NCBI GenBank assembly: GCA_003488465.1
Contig: DNLN01000062.1
Span: 1 to 18,210, forward strand
Reading direction: 5' to 3'
DNA length: 18,210 nt
From: Sutterella sp.
GTDB taxonomy: Bacteria > Pseudomonadota > Gammaproteobacteria > Burkholderiales > Burkholderiaceae_F
Position 1 is the stretch's first letter, and every line of letters starts with the position of its first letter. Below the pieces are notes generated by a model. That model saw only the letters and a list, made by a program, of their open reading frames with translations, was not told the origin of the DNA and did no database searches. Position numbers and translations under genes: made by a program. This document shows positions 7,963 to 14,950 of this stretch, one piece after another.

Positions 7963-10014
7963 TTAGTCTTCCTCGTCCTTGCGCTGGAACTTGCTCGCCA
8001 GTTCGGCCTGCTTGTGGGCAGGCACCGGCTGGTAGCTTGACAGATCCATCGAGAAGGAGCCTGCGCCCTGCGTCATGGCGGTCAGACGAGAGGCGAAGTC
8101 ATCGAGTTCGGAGAGCGGGGCCGTTGCCGTGATCTCAATGATGCCGCCGGCAAGGTTTTCCGTGCCGATCACTTGTCCGCGGCGGGAGGCCAGCTCACCG
8201 GTGATGTCGCCCATGGCGGCATCGGGAGCCGAGATCTCGAGCTGAACAATGGGTTCAAGCACGGTGGGCTTGGCATTGGGAAGCGCATCAAGCAGAGCCT
8301 TGCGGCCGGCTGCGACGAAGGCAACTTCCTTGCTGTCCACGGGATGGGACTTGCCGTCGTAGACGATTACGCGGATGTCTTCGATCGGATAGCCCGCGAC
8401 ATAGCCCGAGGCGAGCACTTCGCGAACGCCCTTTTCCACTGCGGGAATGAGGTTGTAGGGAATGGCGCCGCCCTTGACCTGGTCAACAAACTCAAAGCCC
8501 GCGCCGCGAGGCAGCGGTTCAACCTTGAGGTAGACCTCGCCGAACTGGCCGGCACCGCCGGTCTGCTTCTTGTGGCGGGCATGGCCTTCGGCATTCGCCG
8601 AGATCGTCTCGCGATACGGTACGGACGGAATCGCCGTGGTCACTTCAAGCTTGAACTGATCCTTCATGCGCTGCAGCACGGTTCGCAGATGCATTTCGGT
8701 CAGGCCGCGCAGAACGGTTTCGTTCAGCACGACGTCGTGATCCATGGCAAGCGTCGGATCTTCTGCAAGCATCTTGCTCACCACGTCGCTCATGCGGCCC
8801 TCGTCTCCGCGACGGGCCGGTGCGATGGCAAGACCGTACATGGGCTTGGGGAACGACAGATGCGACATGTGCAGATCCGCATCATCGGGATCGGAGTGCA
8901 GCACGCATCCGTACGTGAGTTCGTCAATCTTGTTGAGTGCGCCGATGTCGCCCGAATGCAGTTCATCAACTTCAACCGTGTCCTTACCCTGGAGGATCAG
9001 CGGGCGGACAACTTTGATCGGCTTTTTGCTGTCGTTGACATACAGAATCGTACCCGGCTTGATCTGGCCCTGATGGACGCGGAAAACGCCGATCTTGCCG
9101 ACGAACGGGTCGGAAACGACCTTGAAGACGTGAGCCAGAACGGGCAGATTGTTGTCGGGAGACGTGACATGCAGTTCGTGGTCGGGATTCTTGAACAGAG
9201 AAACGTTTGCTTCGACCGGGGAGGGCAGGTGGCGGATGATGACCTTCATGCAGTCGCGGATGCCGATCAGTTTCTTGGCACTCGTGAAGCACACGGGGAT
9301 GATGTGGTGCTCACGCAGGGCCTTGGTAATCGGAGCGTGCAGCGTGGATGGATCAGCGTCGCCTTCCTCAAGGTACTTCTCCATGGTTTCGTCGTCGACT
9401 TCAACGACGCGTTCGATGAAGGCGCGGTGCACTTCGGAAACGCTCATGAAATCGGCTTCGCCCTCGTCCCTGTCAAAGCAGTCGATGACGCGGGTGTGGC
9501 CCTTCGCGGGCAGGTTGATCGGCAGCACGCCGTCGCCGAAGGCTTCACGCAGCTCTTCAAGAATCTGTTCGCAGTTGACGTCCGGAGCATCGATCTTGTT
9601 GACGATGATCATCTGGCAGAGGTTGCGCTCCTTGGACCACTGCATCATGCGGCGGGTCATGAGTTCGATGCCCTTGGTTGCATCGACGACGATCGCCACG
9701 GATTTGACGGCGTCAAGAGCCGACAGAGACTGGCCGACATAGTCGGGATACCCCGGGGTGTCGATCACGTGGATGCGCACGGGGGTGAGGTCGGGCATGG
9801 CGGTGTCGATGTGGGCAACAGCCATGCGAAGAGAGTGACCAACCTGTTTTTCCTGGGGATCGTTGTCACAGACAGTGTTGCCCTTTTCAACGGAACCGAG
9901 TTCGGCAAGAGCTCCGGAGCGAACCAGCATTGCCTCGACCAAAGAGGTCTTGCCGCAGCCTCCGTGGCCGACCAACGCTACAGTACGAATGTTTTCGGTT
10001 GCGTAATTGGACAT
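7963..10014 (-). CDS. EF-G-2-like translational GTPase (elongation factor G paralogue)
   Basis: A 683-residue paralogue of elongation factor G. The G domain has P-loop GHGGCGKT (16-23), G3 DTPGY (85-89) and G4 NKID (139-142). Later parts match EF-G domains II to V: domain IV with KKQTGGAGQFGEVYL and GGAIPYNLIPAVEKG, and domain V with MGDITGELASRRGQVIG. It is not the ordinary FusA: switch I lacks the usual RGITI, and the catalytic His after DTPG is Tyr89. Both traits agree with the Thermus EF-G-2 group (DxPGYGDF), whose role is poorly known; it binds GTP and ribosomes but is dispensable where tested. No rpsL, rpsG or tuf neighbours are present, unlike the main fusA. The ATG at 10014 follows GGGAG by 7 bases. 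Naming it plain fusA would mislead. Confidence 0.88.
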   Translation of the reverse strand: MSNYATENIRTVALVGHGGCGKTSLVEAMLVRSGALAELGSVEKGNTVCDNDPQEKQVGHSLRMAVAHIDTAMPDLTPVRIHVIDTPGYPDYVGQSLSALDAVKSVAIVVDATKGIELMTRRMMQWSKERNLCQMIIVNKIDAPDVNCEQILEELREAFGDGVLPINLPAKGHTRVIDCFDRDEGEADFMSVSEVHRAFIERVVEVDDETMEKYLEEGDADPSTLHAPITKALREHHIIPVCFTSAKKLIGIRDCMKVIIRHLPSPVEANVSLFKNPDHELHVTSPDNNLPVLAHVFKVVSDPFVGKIGVFRVHQGQIKPGTILYVNDSKKPIKVVRPLILQGKDTVEVDELHSGDIGALNKIDELTYGCVLHSDPDDADLHMSHLSFPKPMYGLAIAPARRGDEGRMSDVVSKMLAEDPTLAMDHDVVLNETVLRGLTEMHLRTVLQRMKDQFKLEVTTAIPSVPYRETISANAEGHARHKKQTGGAGQFGEVYLKVEPLPRGAGFEFVDQVKGGAIPYNLIPAVEKGVREVLASGYVAGYPIEDIRVIVYDGKSHPVDSKEVAFVAAGRKALLDALPNAKPTVLEPIVQLEISAPDAAMGDITGELASRRGQVIGTENLAGGIIEITATAPLSELDDFASRLTAMTQGAGSFSMDLSSYQPVPAHKQAELASKFQRKDEED

Positions 10015-10046
10015 AGTTCATCTCCCATTTGGAAAAAACATACGGC

Positions 10047-10075
10047 CCATTTTGCACTGAATGCAGGGAAAATGG
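10047..10075. repeat. Inverted repeat between the EF-G-like and HisN-like genes
   Basis: CCATTTT (10047-10053) and AAAATGG (10069-10075) are perfect inverted arms, with an inner GCA/TGC pair. It lies 33 bp before the EF-G-like start in a divergent promoter region and could be an operator or a leader hairpin; chance is not excluded. Confidence 0.3.
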
Positions 10076-10189
10076 AAATTAAAGTCAGCCGGGATGCACC
10101 AGCTGGGGGAAAGTGACGGAAAAACAGCCCTGCCCGTGGCACAATGAGCCGAGTGGCCGGAGCTGTCCGGCCTGAGGAGATGCAGTTCG

Positions 10190-11044
10190 ATGACGATGCC
10201 AGCACGCACTTATTTCAGCGCCCCGATAAGCGCTGCGGAGAAAAGGGAATTCGAGCCTTTTCTCAATCATCTCGTTGACACGGCCTTTTCCGTGATCATG
10301 CCCAAGTTCCTTTCGCCCATCGATATCGAGGACAAGGACAACGGGACTCCGGTGACGGCAGCCGACAAAAACGCTGAGCAGAGAATGCGCGAGCTCATTG
10401 AGACCCACTATCCGGAGCACGGAATCTTCGGAGAGGAGTTCGGCGTGAAGAGGCCTCGCGGGAACGGGACGGTGCGCTACCGTTGGATCCTCGATCCGAT
10501 TGACGGAACGAGGAGTTTTATCACGCACTCTTTTTTGTTCGGAACCCTGATTGCCCTGGAGCGGGACGACGGCGCAGGCTTCAGGCCCGTGCTCTCGGCG
10601 ATTGCTCATGCGGCGGCCAATGTCCGCGCTATCGGCAGCCGTGACGGAACGGTCCTGAGGCTTGAGAATCGTTGGAGCAGCTTCAGCCGCCCGGCAAGGG
10701 TGCGCGAGTGCCCCGGGCTGTCAGAGGCCACGCTACTCACGACCAGTCACTGGACAAGCGCCGAGCAAAAGGGCGGCGCCGAAATGCAAAAGCTCATTGA
10801 TGCCGTCAAGCTCTACCGCACGATGGGGGACTGTTTCGGGTACTTTGCCGTCGCCACGGGCGGCGCGGACATCATGGTTGATCCGGATCTGAGCTACTGG
10901 GATGTGGCGGCGCTTTTGCCCGTGGTCGAGGGTGCGGGCGGCGTTCTGACTTCAAAGTCAGGCGGCAATCCTCTCAAGGAGCTGAGCGCCGTGTGCACGG
11001 CCGGGGCGATTCACTCCGAAGTGCTGGAATTGCTTCGGAGTTAA
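10190..11044 (+). CDS. Inositol monophosphatase-family phosphatase, probably HisN-type histidinol-phosphatase
   Basis: A 284-residue metal-dependent phosphatase. The two IMPase metal-site motifs are GEEFG (81-85) and DPIDGT (102-107); the third metal ligand is Asp238 in WDVAALLPVVEGAGG (237-251). The wording around them, LDPIDGTRSF followed by FGTLIAL (117-123), and MGDCFGYFAVATGGADIMVD (212-231), resembles the HisN group that dephosphorylates histidinol phosphate in histidine synthesis. Other members cut inositol phosphate or 3'-phosphoadenosine phosphate, so the substrate is inferred. No other his gene is in view. The ATG at 10190 follows GAGGAG with about 10 bases between. The last codon and the stop overlap the end of the convergent kinase gene. 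Confidence 0.85.
   Translation: MTMPARTYFSAPISAAEKREFEPFLNHLVDTAFSVIMPKFLSPIDIEDKDNGTPVTAADKNAEQRMRELIETHYPEHGIFGEEFGVKRPRGNGTVRYRWILDPIDGTRSFITHSFLFGTLIALERDDGAGFRPVLSAIAHAAANVRAIGSRDGTVLRLENRWSSFSRPARVRECPGLSEATLLTTSHWTSAEQKGGAEMQKLIDAVKLYRTMGDCFGYFAVATGGADIMVDPDLSYWDVAALLPVVEGAGGVLTSKSGGNPLKELSAVCTAGAIHSEVLELLRS
11013..11041. repeat. Hairpin at the tail-to-tail junction of the phosphatase and kinase genes
   Basis: ACTCCGAAG (11013-11021) pairs perfectly with CTTCGGAGT (11033-11041) around an 11-base loop. It lies inside the last codons of the phosphatase and just beyond the kinase stop. No T run follows on either strand, so it is at best a weak terminator or a 3'-end protecting structure. 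Confidence 0.4.
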
Positions 11045-12378
11045 TTGAAAGCGGGCAGTCGCACGGTCATGCGCAGGCCGTGCGGTTCAACGTTCTGGGC
11101 GCTGATTGTGCCGCCATGTCGCTCGACGGCCCTCTTGGCGATTGCCAGTCCGAGGCCGAATCCCGATCCGGTTGCCTGATCCGAGCCGCGCACGAACGGC
11201 TGGAACATGTTCTCGATTTCCTCAGGCGCCATGCCTGGCCCCTGGTCGGTGACGGTGATCTGCAGCGTCTTGCCGGCCCGGATGGCCGAGATGGAGACGG
11301 TTCCCCCGGGCGGGGTGAACCGGAGCGCGTTGCGCACGATGTTTTCAATGGCTCTTCCGAGTTGATCGACATTGGCGTTTACCGTGCATTCCGGGATGGG
11401 GTCGAGCGAGAGGGTGATTCCCTTGGCCTCGCCCTCGAACTGCGCATTTTCCGTGATGGCTTCCAGAAGCGGCGCGAGCGCAGTGGGTTCGAGCTTCATC
11501 GGGGCGTTGTCGTCGAGCCTGGCATAGGTGAGCAGTTCCTCAACCAGAGCGTCCAGCGTAGTCACCTCGCGCTCGATCCGCTTCATGAGCTCCCCCTGGC
11601 GCTCGGGGTTCTTCTCGGCAAGAGCCAGAGCGACCGCGACTCTTGCGAGCGGGCTTCTCAGCTCATGGCTGACGTCGTGAAAAAGCCGTTTTTGCCGTGC
11701 GATCAGCCGGTTGATCTGCTCGGCCATGTGGTCGTACCCTTCTGCGAGCTGGCCGATTTCATCGTGCCTGTGGCCCACTTCCGAAGCGATGCGCACGTTG
11801 AGGTCTCCCTGCGATGCCTTTCGCATCGCCCATTCAAGCTTTTTGATGGGGCGCGAGAAATACCAGGCGAGCATGCTGGCGACCAGTGTGGTTGCAAGAA
11901 CGATGATCAGCGTCCGGATCCAGAGCGGAGCTCGCCAGAAATCGAAGAACAGGTTCCTGGGCGGACGGTCTGTTCTGACCGCAAGGAACGTGAGCGGGCC
12001 GCTTGAACTGTCCACCGTGACGACGGCTCCCTGAAAAGCCCCGCTCGTCAGATCCTGCAGCGCAGTGTCGGGAAGCTTGCGGTTTGTGATCTCCTCGCCG
12101 GCGGCGTTCAGCACGAAGACTTCAGGCCTCTGATTGACCTGACGATCGAGCAGGAAGCGCTTCAACGACTCTTCACCATGCCAGCGGGCAAGATTTGTCG
12201 AGAGCCTCAGGACGCGCATTGCCCGGTGGCTTGCGTCAATGTGGCCGAAGTTGCGGGGGAACTGCTGATAGTTTTCGCCAATCACCCACACGCTGGCGCC
12301 GATGATGAACAGGACGAGCCAGATGCCGACAAAAAGTTCGATGAAAAGGCCCCCGGGGTAGTGTCGCCGACTGGTCAT
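11041..12378 (-). CDS. CpxA-like sensor histidine kinase
   Basis: A 445-residue inner-membrane sensor that should phosphorylate the response regulator encoded just upstream. TM1 is at about 11-33, a periplasmic sensor region at 34-151 and TM2 at about 152-175, followed by HAMP (about 176-228). The dimerisation box HDVSHELRSPL (234-244) holds the phospho-accepting His238. The ATPase domain has the N box ENIVRNALRFTP (345-356), the G1 box DQGPGM (378-383), the F box (MFQPFVRG, 391-398) and the G2 box GFGLGLAI (406-413), so it looks fully active. Order and motifs resemble CpxA; no cpxP-like gene is nearby, so the signal (envelope stress in CpxA) is only inferred. The ATG at 12378 follows AGGA by 10 bases and lies 12 bp after the regulator stop. 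Its end overlaps the HisN-like gene by 4 bp. Confidence 0.92.
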   Translation of the reverse strand: MTSRRHYPGGLFIELFVGIWLVLFIIGASVWVIGENYQQFPRNFGHIDASHRAMRVLRLSTNLARWHGEESLKRFLLDRQVNQRPEVFVLNAAGEEITNRKLPDTALQDLTSGAFQGAVVTVDSSSGPLTFLAVRTDRPPRNLFFDFWRAPLWIRTLIIVLATTLVASMLAWYFSRPIKKLEWAMRKASQGDLNVRIASEVGHRHDEIGQLAEGYDHMAEQINRLIARQKRLFHDVSHELRSPLARVAVALALAEKNPERQGELMKRIEREVTTLDALVEELLTYARLDDNAPMKLEPTALAPLLEAITENAQFEGEAKGITLSLDPIPECTVNANVDQLGRAIENIVRNALRFTPPGGTVSISAIRAGKTLQITVTDQGPGMAPEEIENMFQPFVRGSDQATGSGFGLGLAIAKRAVERHGGTISAQNVEPHGLRMTVRLPAFN

Positions 12379-12390
12379 GATCGGCCAATC

Positions 12391-13095
12391 CTAGGCGTCC
12401 CGGGCCTGAATGATCAGCTGGTAGCCGATGCCTCGAACACTTTCGATGCCGATGGCGTCTCCGCAGGCTTCGGCAAGCTTGTGCCGAATGGCGCTGACAT
12501 GTACGTCGATCGAGCGGTCATACCGTCCCATGGGGCGCCCAAGAACCCTCGGGTAGATGTCGCTTTTGGCCACCGGCTGCCCAGCCTGCCGTGCAAGCAC
12601 TTCAAGAAGAGAGAACTCGGTTCCCGTAAAGGACGTCTCTTTGTCATTGATGTAGATGCGGCGCCGAGCGGTATCAATTTTGAGCGGGCCGGCAACAACG
12701 ACGCTTTGGGTTTGCGCCGAGTTCTGGCTGCGGCGCAGGATTGCACGCATCCTTGCGACGAGTTCGCGCGGAGGGCAGGGCTTGGGAACGTAGTCATCGG
12801 CTCCAAGTTCTAGTCCTAGGATTCGGTCAACGGGATCGCCGCGCGCGGTGAGCATCAGCACCGGCGTCTGGCTGCGCTCGCGGATCTTCTGAAGCACTTC
12901 GGTGCCGCTCATTCCGGGCATCATGACATCGAGTACGACCAGATCGAAGTCTTCCTTGGAAAGAGCCGACAGGCCATCAAGGCCATTGTGCGCTGGCGTG
13001 ACGGAAAAGCCTTCGAGGGTGAGATAGTCCGTGAGTAGCGTCACCAGTTCGGCGTCATCGTCAATGATGAGAATTTTTGAAGGCCGGGAGAACAT
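12391..13095 (-). CDS. CpxR-like OmpR-family response regulator
   Basis: A 234-residue transcription factor, partner of the kinase 12 bp downstream. The receiver domain (about 7-120) has the acidic pocket IDDDAE (11-16), phospho-accepting Asp56 in LDVMMP, Thr83 and Lys105. Winged-helix DNA-binding domain: about 135-230, including TGTEFSLLEVLA (157-168), RSIDVHVSAIRHKL (194-207) and RGIGYQL (221-227), close to CpxR. Receiver segment after Lys105 reads PCPPRELVARMRAILRRS, so the usual Phe of KPF is Cys107. Two ATGs are possible, 13101 and 13095; GGAAAG is too close to the first and 6 bases from the second, so 13095 is preferred. The frame extends to a TTG at 13137, which is unlikely. A CpxR-like repeat about 97 bp upstream suggests self-regulation. 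Confidence 0.9.
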   Translation of the reverse strand: MFSRPSKILIIDDDAELVTLLTDYLTLEGFSVTPAHNGLDGLSALSKEDFDLVVLDVMMPGMSGTEVLQKIRERSQTPVLMLTARGDPVDRILGLELGADDYVPKPCPPRELVARMRAILRRSQNSAQTQSVVVAGPLKIDTARRRIYINDKETSFTGTEFSLLEVLARQAGQPVAKSDIYPRVLGRPMGRYDRSIDVHVSAIRHKLAEACGDAIGIESVRGIGYQLIIQARDA

Positions 13096-13191
13096 GGTCA
13101 TCTTTCCAGTCGTTAGAGGTGAAGAATCATTGCTCAATCATGACACAGACGTAGCAAAAAGGCGGAGCAAGAAGCCTTTTGCGTGCAGTTC

Positions 13192-13206
13192 TTTGCGTTT
13201 CTTTAC
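13192..13206 (-). promoter_or_regulatory. CpxR-like binding repeat upstream of the response regulator gene
   Basis: On the minus strand the bases read GTAAA-GAAAC-GCAAA, one mismatch from the E. coli CpxR box GTAAA-N5-GTAAA. It lies 97 bp before the regulator start. Another GCAAA copy (13178-13182) lies 14 bases further along. Autoregulation is typical of CpxR systems, but this is an inferred site. Confidence 0.45.
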
Positions 13207-13242
13207 ATACGTTGAGGGTGACAAACTGAGCCGAATCTTAAT

Positions 13243-13256
13243 TTGACTAAGGTCAA
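13243..13256 (+). promoter_or_regulatory. FNR/Anr-type box upstream of the flavoprotein remnant
   Basis: TTGAC-TAAG-GTCAA is a perfect dyad with the FNR-family spacing (consensus TTGAT-N4-ATCAA, or TTGAT-N4-GTCAA in Anr/Dnr). If its centre is at -41.5 the RNA start falls near 13291, and an A-rich -10-like hexamer (AAAAAT, 13279-13284) lies exactly where a class II promoter needs it. This fits oxygen-controlled expression of a fumarate-reductase-type gene. Confidence 0.6.
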
Positions 13257-13296
13257 AGTGCGCGAGTATCTCGGACGAAAAAATCCCTTCCAGGCA

Positions 13297-13312
13297 AGGG
13301 CCCGGAGGCCCT
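13297..13312 (+). repeat. Leader hairpin before the flavoprotein remnant
   Basis: AGGGCC (13297-13302) pairs with GGCCCT (13307-13312) around CGGA, in the predicted 5' untranslated RNA. No T run follows, so it is not a terminator. Confidence 0.3.
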
Positions 13313-13341
13313 GCTAACCACACTAACTGGAGGATGAGAAA

Positions 13342-14121
13342 ATGACAGTTTCTACGACTCGTCGCAACTTTTTGAAGACAGCAGCGGTTTCAAGCGCTGC
13401 CCTTGGCGGCATGGGTCTGATGGCCGGGGCGCAGGCTGCGCCGCTTGCTCTTCCCAAGAAGTGGGATATGACGGCCGACCTCGTGGTCGGCGGTTCCGGA
13501 ATTGCCGGCATGAGCGCGGCAGTCACGGCAATCGATCTCGGAGCCAAGGTCGTCGTTCTGGAAAAGAACAAGAACTACGGCGGCGCAGCCCGCATTAATG
13601 GCGGCATCATCGCCCTGCGTGATGATTCTCCTGAGGATCTGTACAAGCTCCTCACCAACCCCAAGAGCAACGAATACCGCAAGAACGATCCTGCGCTCGT
13701 CAGAAAGTATTCCAAGATGCGCTTCCCGACTCGCAAGTGGCTCGAGGATCACGGCGTGAAGTTCCTGAACACCTCCACCAAGGCCGGCCAGTACGACTCC
13801 CAGCACCATGAGGCATATCTGCACATCTATTCCGAAGGCATGGATCCGGAGATCGGCGCCATTCATCCGCAGCGCACCGGCGGTTACCGTACGGGCCGCG
13901 GCATCATGATGCCCTTCAAGGATTACTTCGAGGGCAAGGGCGGCAAGATTTTGCTTGAGCATAAACTCACCGATGTGTACCGCAATGCCAAGGGCCGCGT
14001 GATCGGTGCCCGCGTTCAGACGCCCAAGGGTGTGATCAATATCCGCGCCAGGAAGGGAGTTGTGCTTGCAGGCGGCAGCTGGAAGGCAAACAAGGAGTTC
14101 GCGCGAAAGGCTGATTACTGA
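13342..14121 (+). pseudogene. Truncated Tat-exported FAD flavoprotein (fumarate reductase / flavocytochrome c family), 5' half
   Basis: The 259-residue frame is the front half of a periplasmic flavoprotein that in intact form (about 480-520 residues) reduces fumarate or a related acceptor. It has a twin-arginine signal (TRRNFLK, 6-12, with likely cleavage after AQA at 30-32), the FAD Rossmann loop VVGGSGIAGMSA (48-59), EKN at 74-76 and the GGAARINGG segment (80-88). Homology runs to VVLAGGSWKAN (240-250), then the frame stops at 14119. The catalytic His/Arg residues of the C-terminal part and the second FAD-binding strand are missing, so activity is not expected. The upstream side is intact: GGAGG lies 8 bases before the ATG and an FNR-like box sits further up. 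The sequence continues directly into the tail of a LuxR-type gene in another frame, which points to a deletion joint near 14096-14112. Confidence 0.85.
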
Positions 14122-14269
14122 TCTTCTTCGGGCGGGATTGTCGAATGGAGCCATCGCCGAACGGCTTGGCCTGAGTCCTCGGTCCGTGCAGGGGCACCGC
14201 AACAAGGTCTATCAGAAGCTGCGCGTGCATAACGCCGCAGATTTTGCGAGCCGAATGAGCGTTCTGTAG
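14099..14269 (+). pseudogene. Remnant of a LuxR-type regulator, C-terminal helix-turn-helix only
   Basis: In the frame ending with TAG at 14267 the peptide contains GLSNGAIAERLGLSPRSVQG followed by HRNKVYQKLRVHNAADF, the LuxR/GerE DNA-binding fold with its conserved Gly, Ile-Ala, Leu, Ser, Val, His, Lys-Leu and Asn. The upstream sensory or receiver part is absent: before about 14099 the bases belong to the flavoprotein gene in a different frame. A TTG at 14060 could open a 69-residue frame, but no ribosome site supports it. The piece overlaps the last 23 bases of the flavoprotein frame. LuxR-type regulators are often found beside such flavoprotein genes in anaerobes, which fits loss of the DNA between two neighbouring genes. 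Confidence 0.75.
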
Positions 14270-14275
14270 ACAGCA

Positions 14276-14309
14276 CAAAGGCAGCGATTCGTTTCGAACG
14301 CTGCCTTTG
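14276..14309. terminator. Hairpin terminator after the luxR remnant
   Basis: CAAAGGCAGCG (14276-14286) pairs perfectly over 11 bp with 14299-14309; the loop can form an inner TTCG/CGAA pair. On the plus strand it is followed by TTGTTGCG. It begins 7 bases after the luxR stop and may also end ssb transcripts coming from the other side. Confidence 0.65.
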
Positions 14310-14355
14310 TTGCGAAGATTCACGGCAGGCTCTGGGGCTGCCGAAACATCTTTTT

Positions 14356-14922
14356 TTAGAACGGGATGTCTTCGTCCGTCACGCCGCTCGAAGCAGGACT
14401 TTGCTGGGGCTGCTGCTGGTAGGCGCTCTGCTGGGGACGAGGCTGCTGCTGGCGGGGCATGTCGTCACCGATGTCAGAGGCTGCCGTCTGACGGGGCTGA
14501 TAGGGCTGCTGATACTGCTGACGGGGAGCGCGGCGGGGAGATTCGAATCCGTCACCACCCTGGCTGCCGCCCTGGCCGCCGTTCTGCGAGCGGCTGCCCA
14601 GAAGCTGCAGGGTCTCACAGATGATTTCGGTCTGATAGCGCTCGATGCCTTCCTTGTCGGTGTATTTGCGGGTGCGAAGACGTCCCTCGATGTACACCGG
14701 ATTGCCCTTTCGCAGGTACATCTGGGCAACCTCGGCCTGGCGGCCGAAGAAGACGACGCGATGCCATTCGGTTTCTTCCTGCAGTTCGCCTTGGCTGTCC
14801 TTGTAGCGGCGGCTTGTAGCGATCACGATGTGGCAGATGGCAGTGTTGTTGTCAGCTGTGTAACGGGTTTCAGGATCTCTGCCCAGGTTGCCGATGAGAA
14901 TAACCTTGTTGATTGATGCCAT
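14356..14922 (-). CDS. ssb: Single-stranded DNA-binding protein
   Basis: SSB coats single-stranded DNA as a tetramer during replication, repair and recombination. The 188-residue protein has the OB fold at about 1-110, opening ASINKVILIGNLGRDPE, with Trp53 and Phe59 in WHRVVFFG (53-60) as stacking residues; Tyr40 and Tyr87 stand where E. coli SSB has Trp40 and Trp88. Residues about 112-180 form a linker rich in Gln, Gly, Pro and Arg. The tip ends DEDIPF, a variant of the DDDIPF peptide that recruits PriA, RecQ, ExoI and other partners. The ATG at 14922 follows GAAGAGA by 6 bases; the TTG at 14943 is rejected. It lies 28 bp after the MFS gene, so the two are probably one transcript, the common order in Burkholderiales. 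Confidence 0.95.
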   Translation of the reverse strand: MASINKVILIGNLGRDPETRYTADNNTAICHIVIATSRRYKDSQGELQEETEWHRVVFFGRQAEVAQMYLRKGNPVYIEGRLRTRKYTDKEGIERYQTEIICETLQLLGSRSQNGGQGGSQGGDGFESPRRAPRQQYQQPYQPRQTAASDIGDDMPRQQQPRPQQSAYQQQPQQSPASSGVTDEDIPF

Positions 14923-14950
14923 GATAAGTCTCTTCAATACCAAAAAATAA

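Noticed and set aside
8173..10116. A 647-codon open frame on the plus strand opposite the EF-G-like gene
   Set aside because: It is the antisense shadow of a well-conserved GTPase; its translation shows no known domain, and codon bias in GC-rich genes commonly leaves this frame open.
10993..12006. A 337-codon plus-strand frame opposite the sensor kinase
   Set aside because: Shadow of the kinase gene; no start signal or domain of its own.
13154..13182. Hairpin (GCAAAAAGGC with GCCTTTTGC) as a terminator
   Set aside because: No gene ends beside it on either strand; the pairing needs a bulge and lies inside a divergent promoter region.
13390..14205. A 271-codon minus-strand frame across the flavoprotein remnant
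   Set aside because: No domain is visible; it is antisense to the clear Tat signal and FAD-binding sequence on the plus strand.
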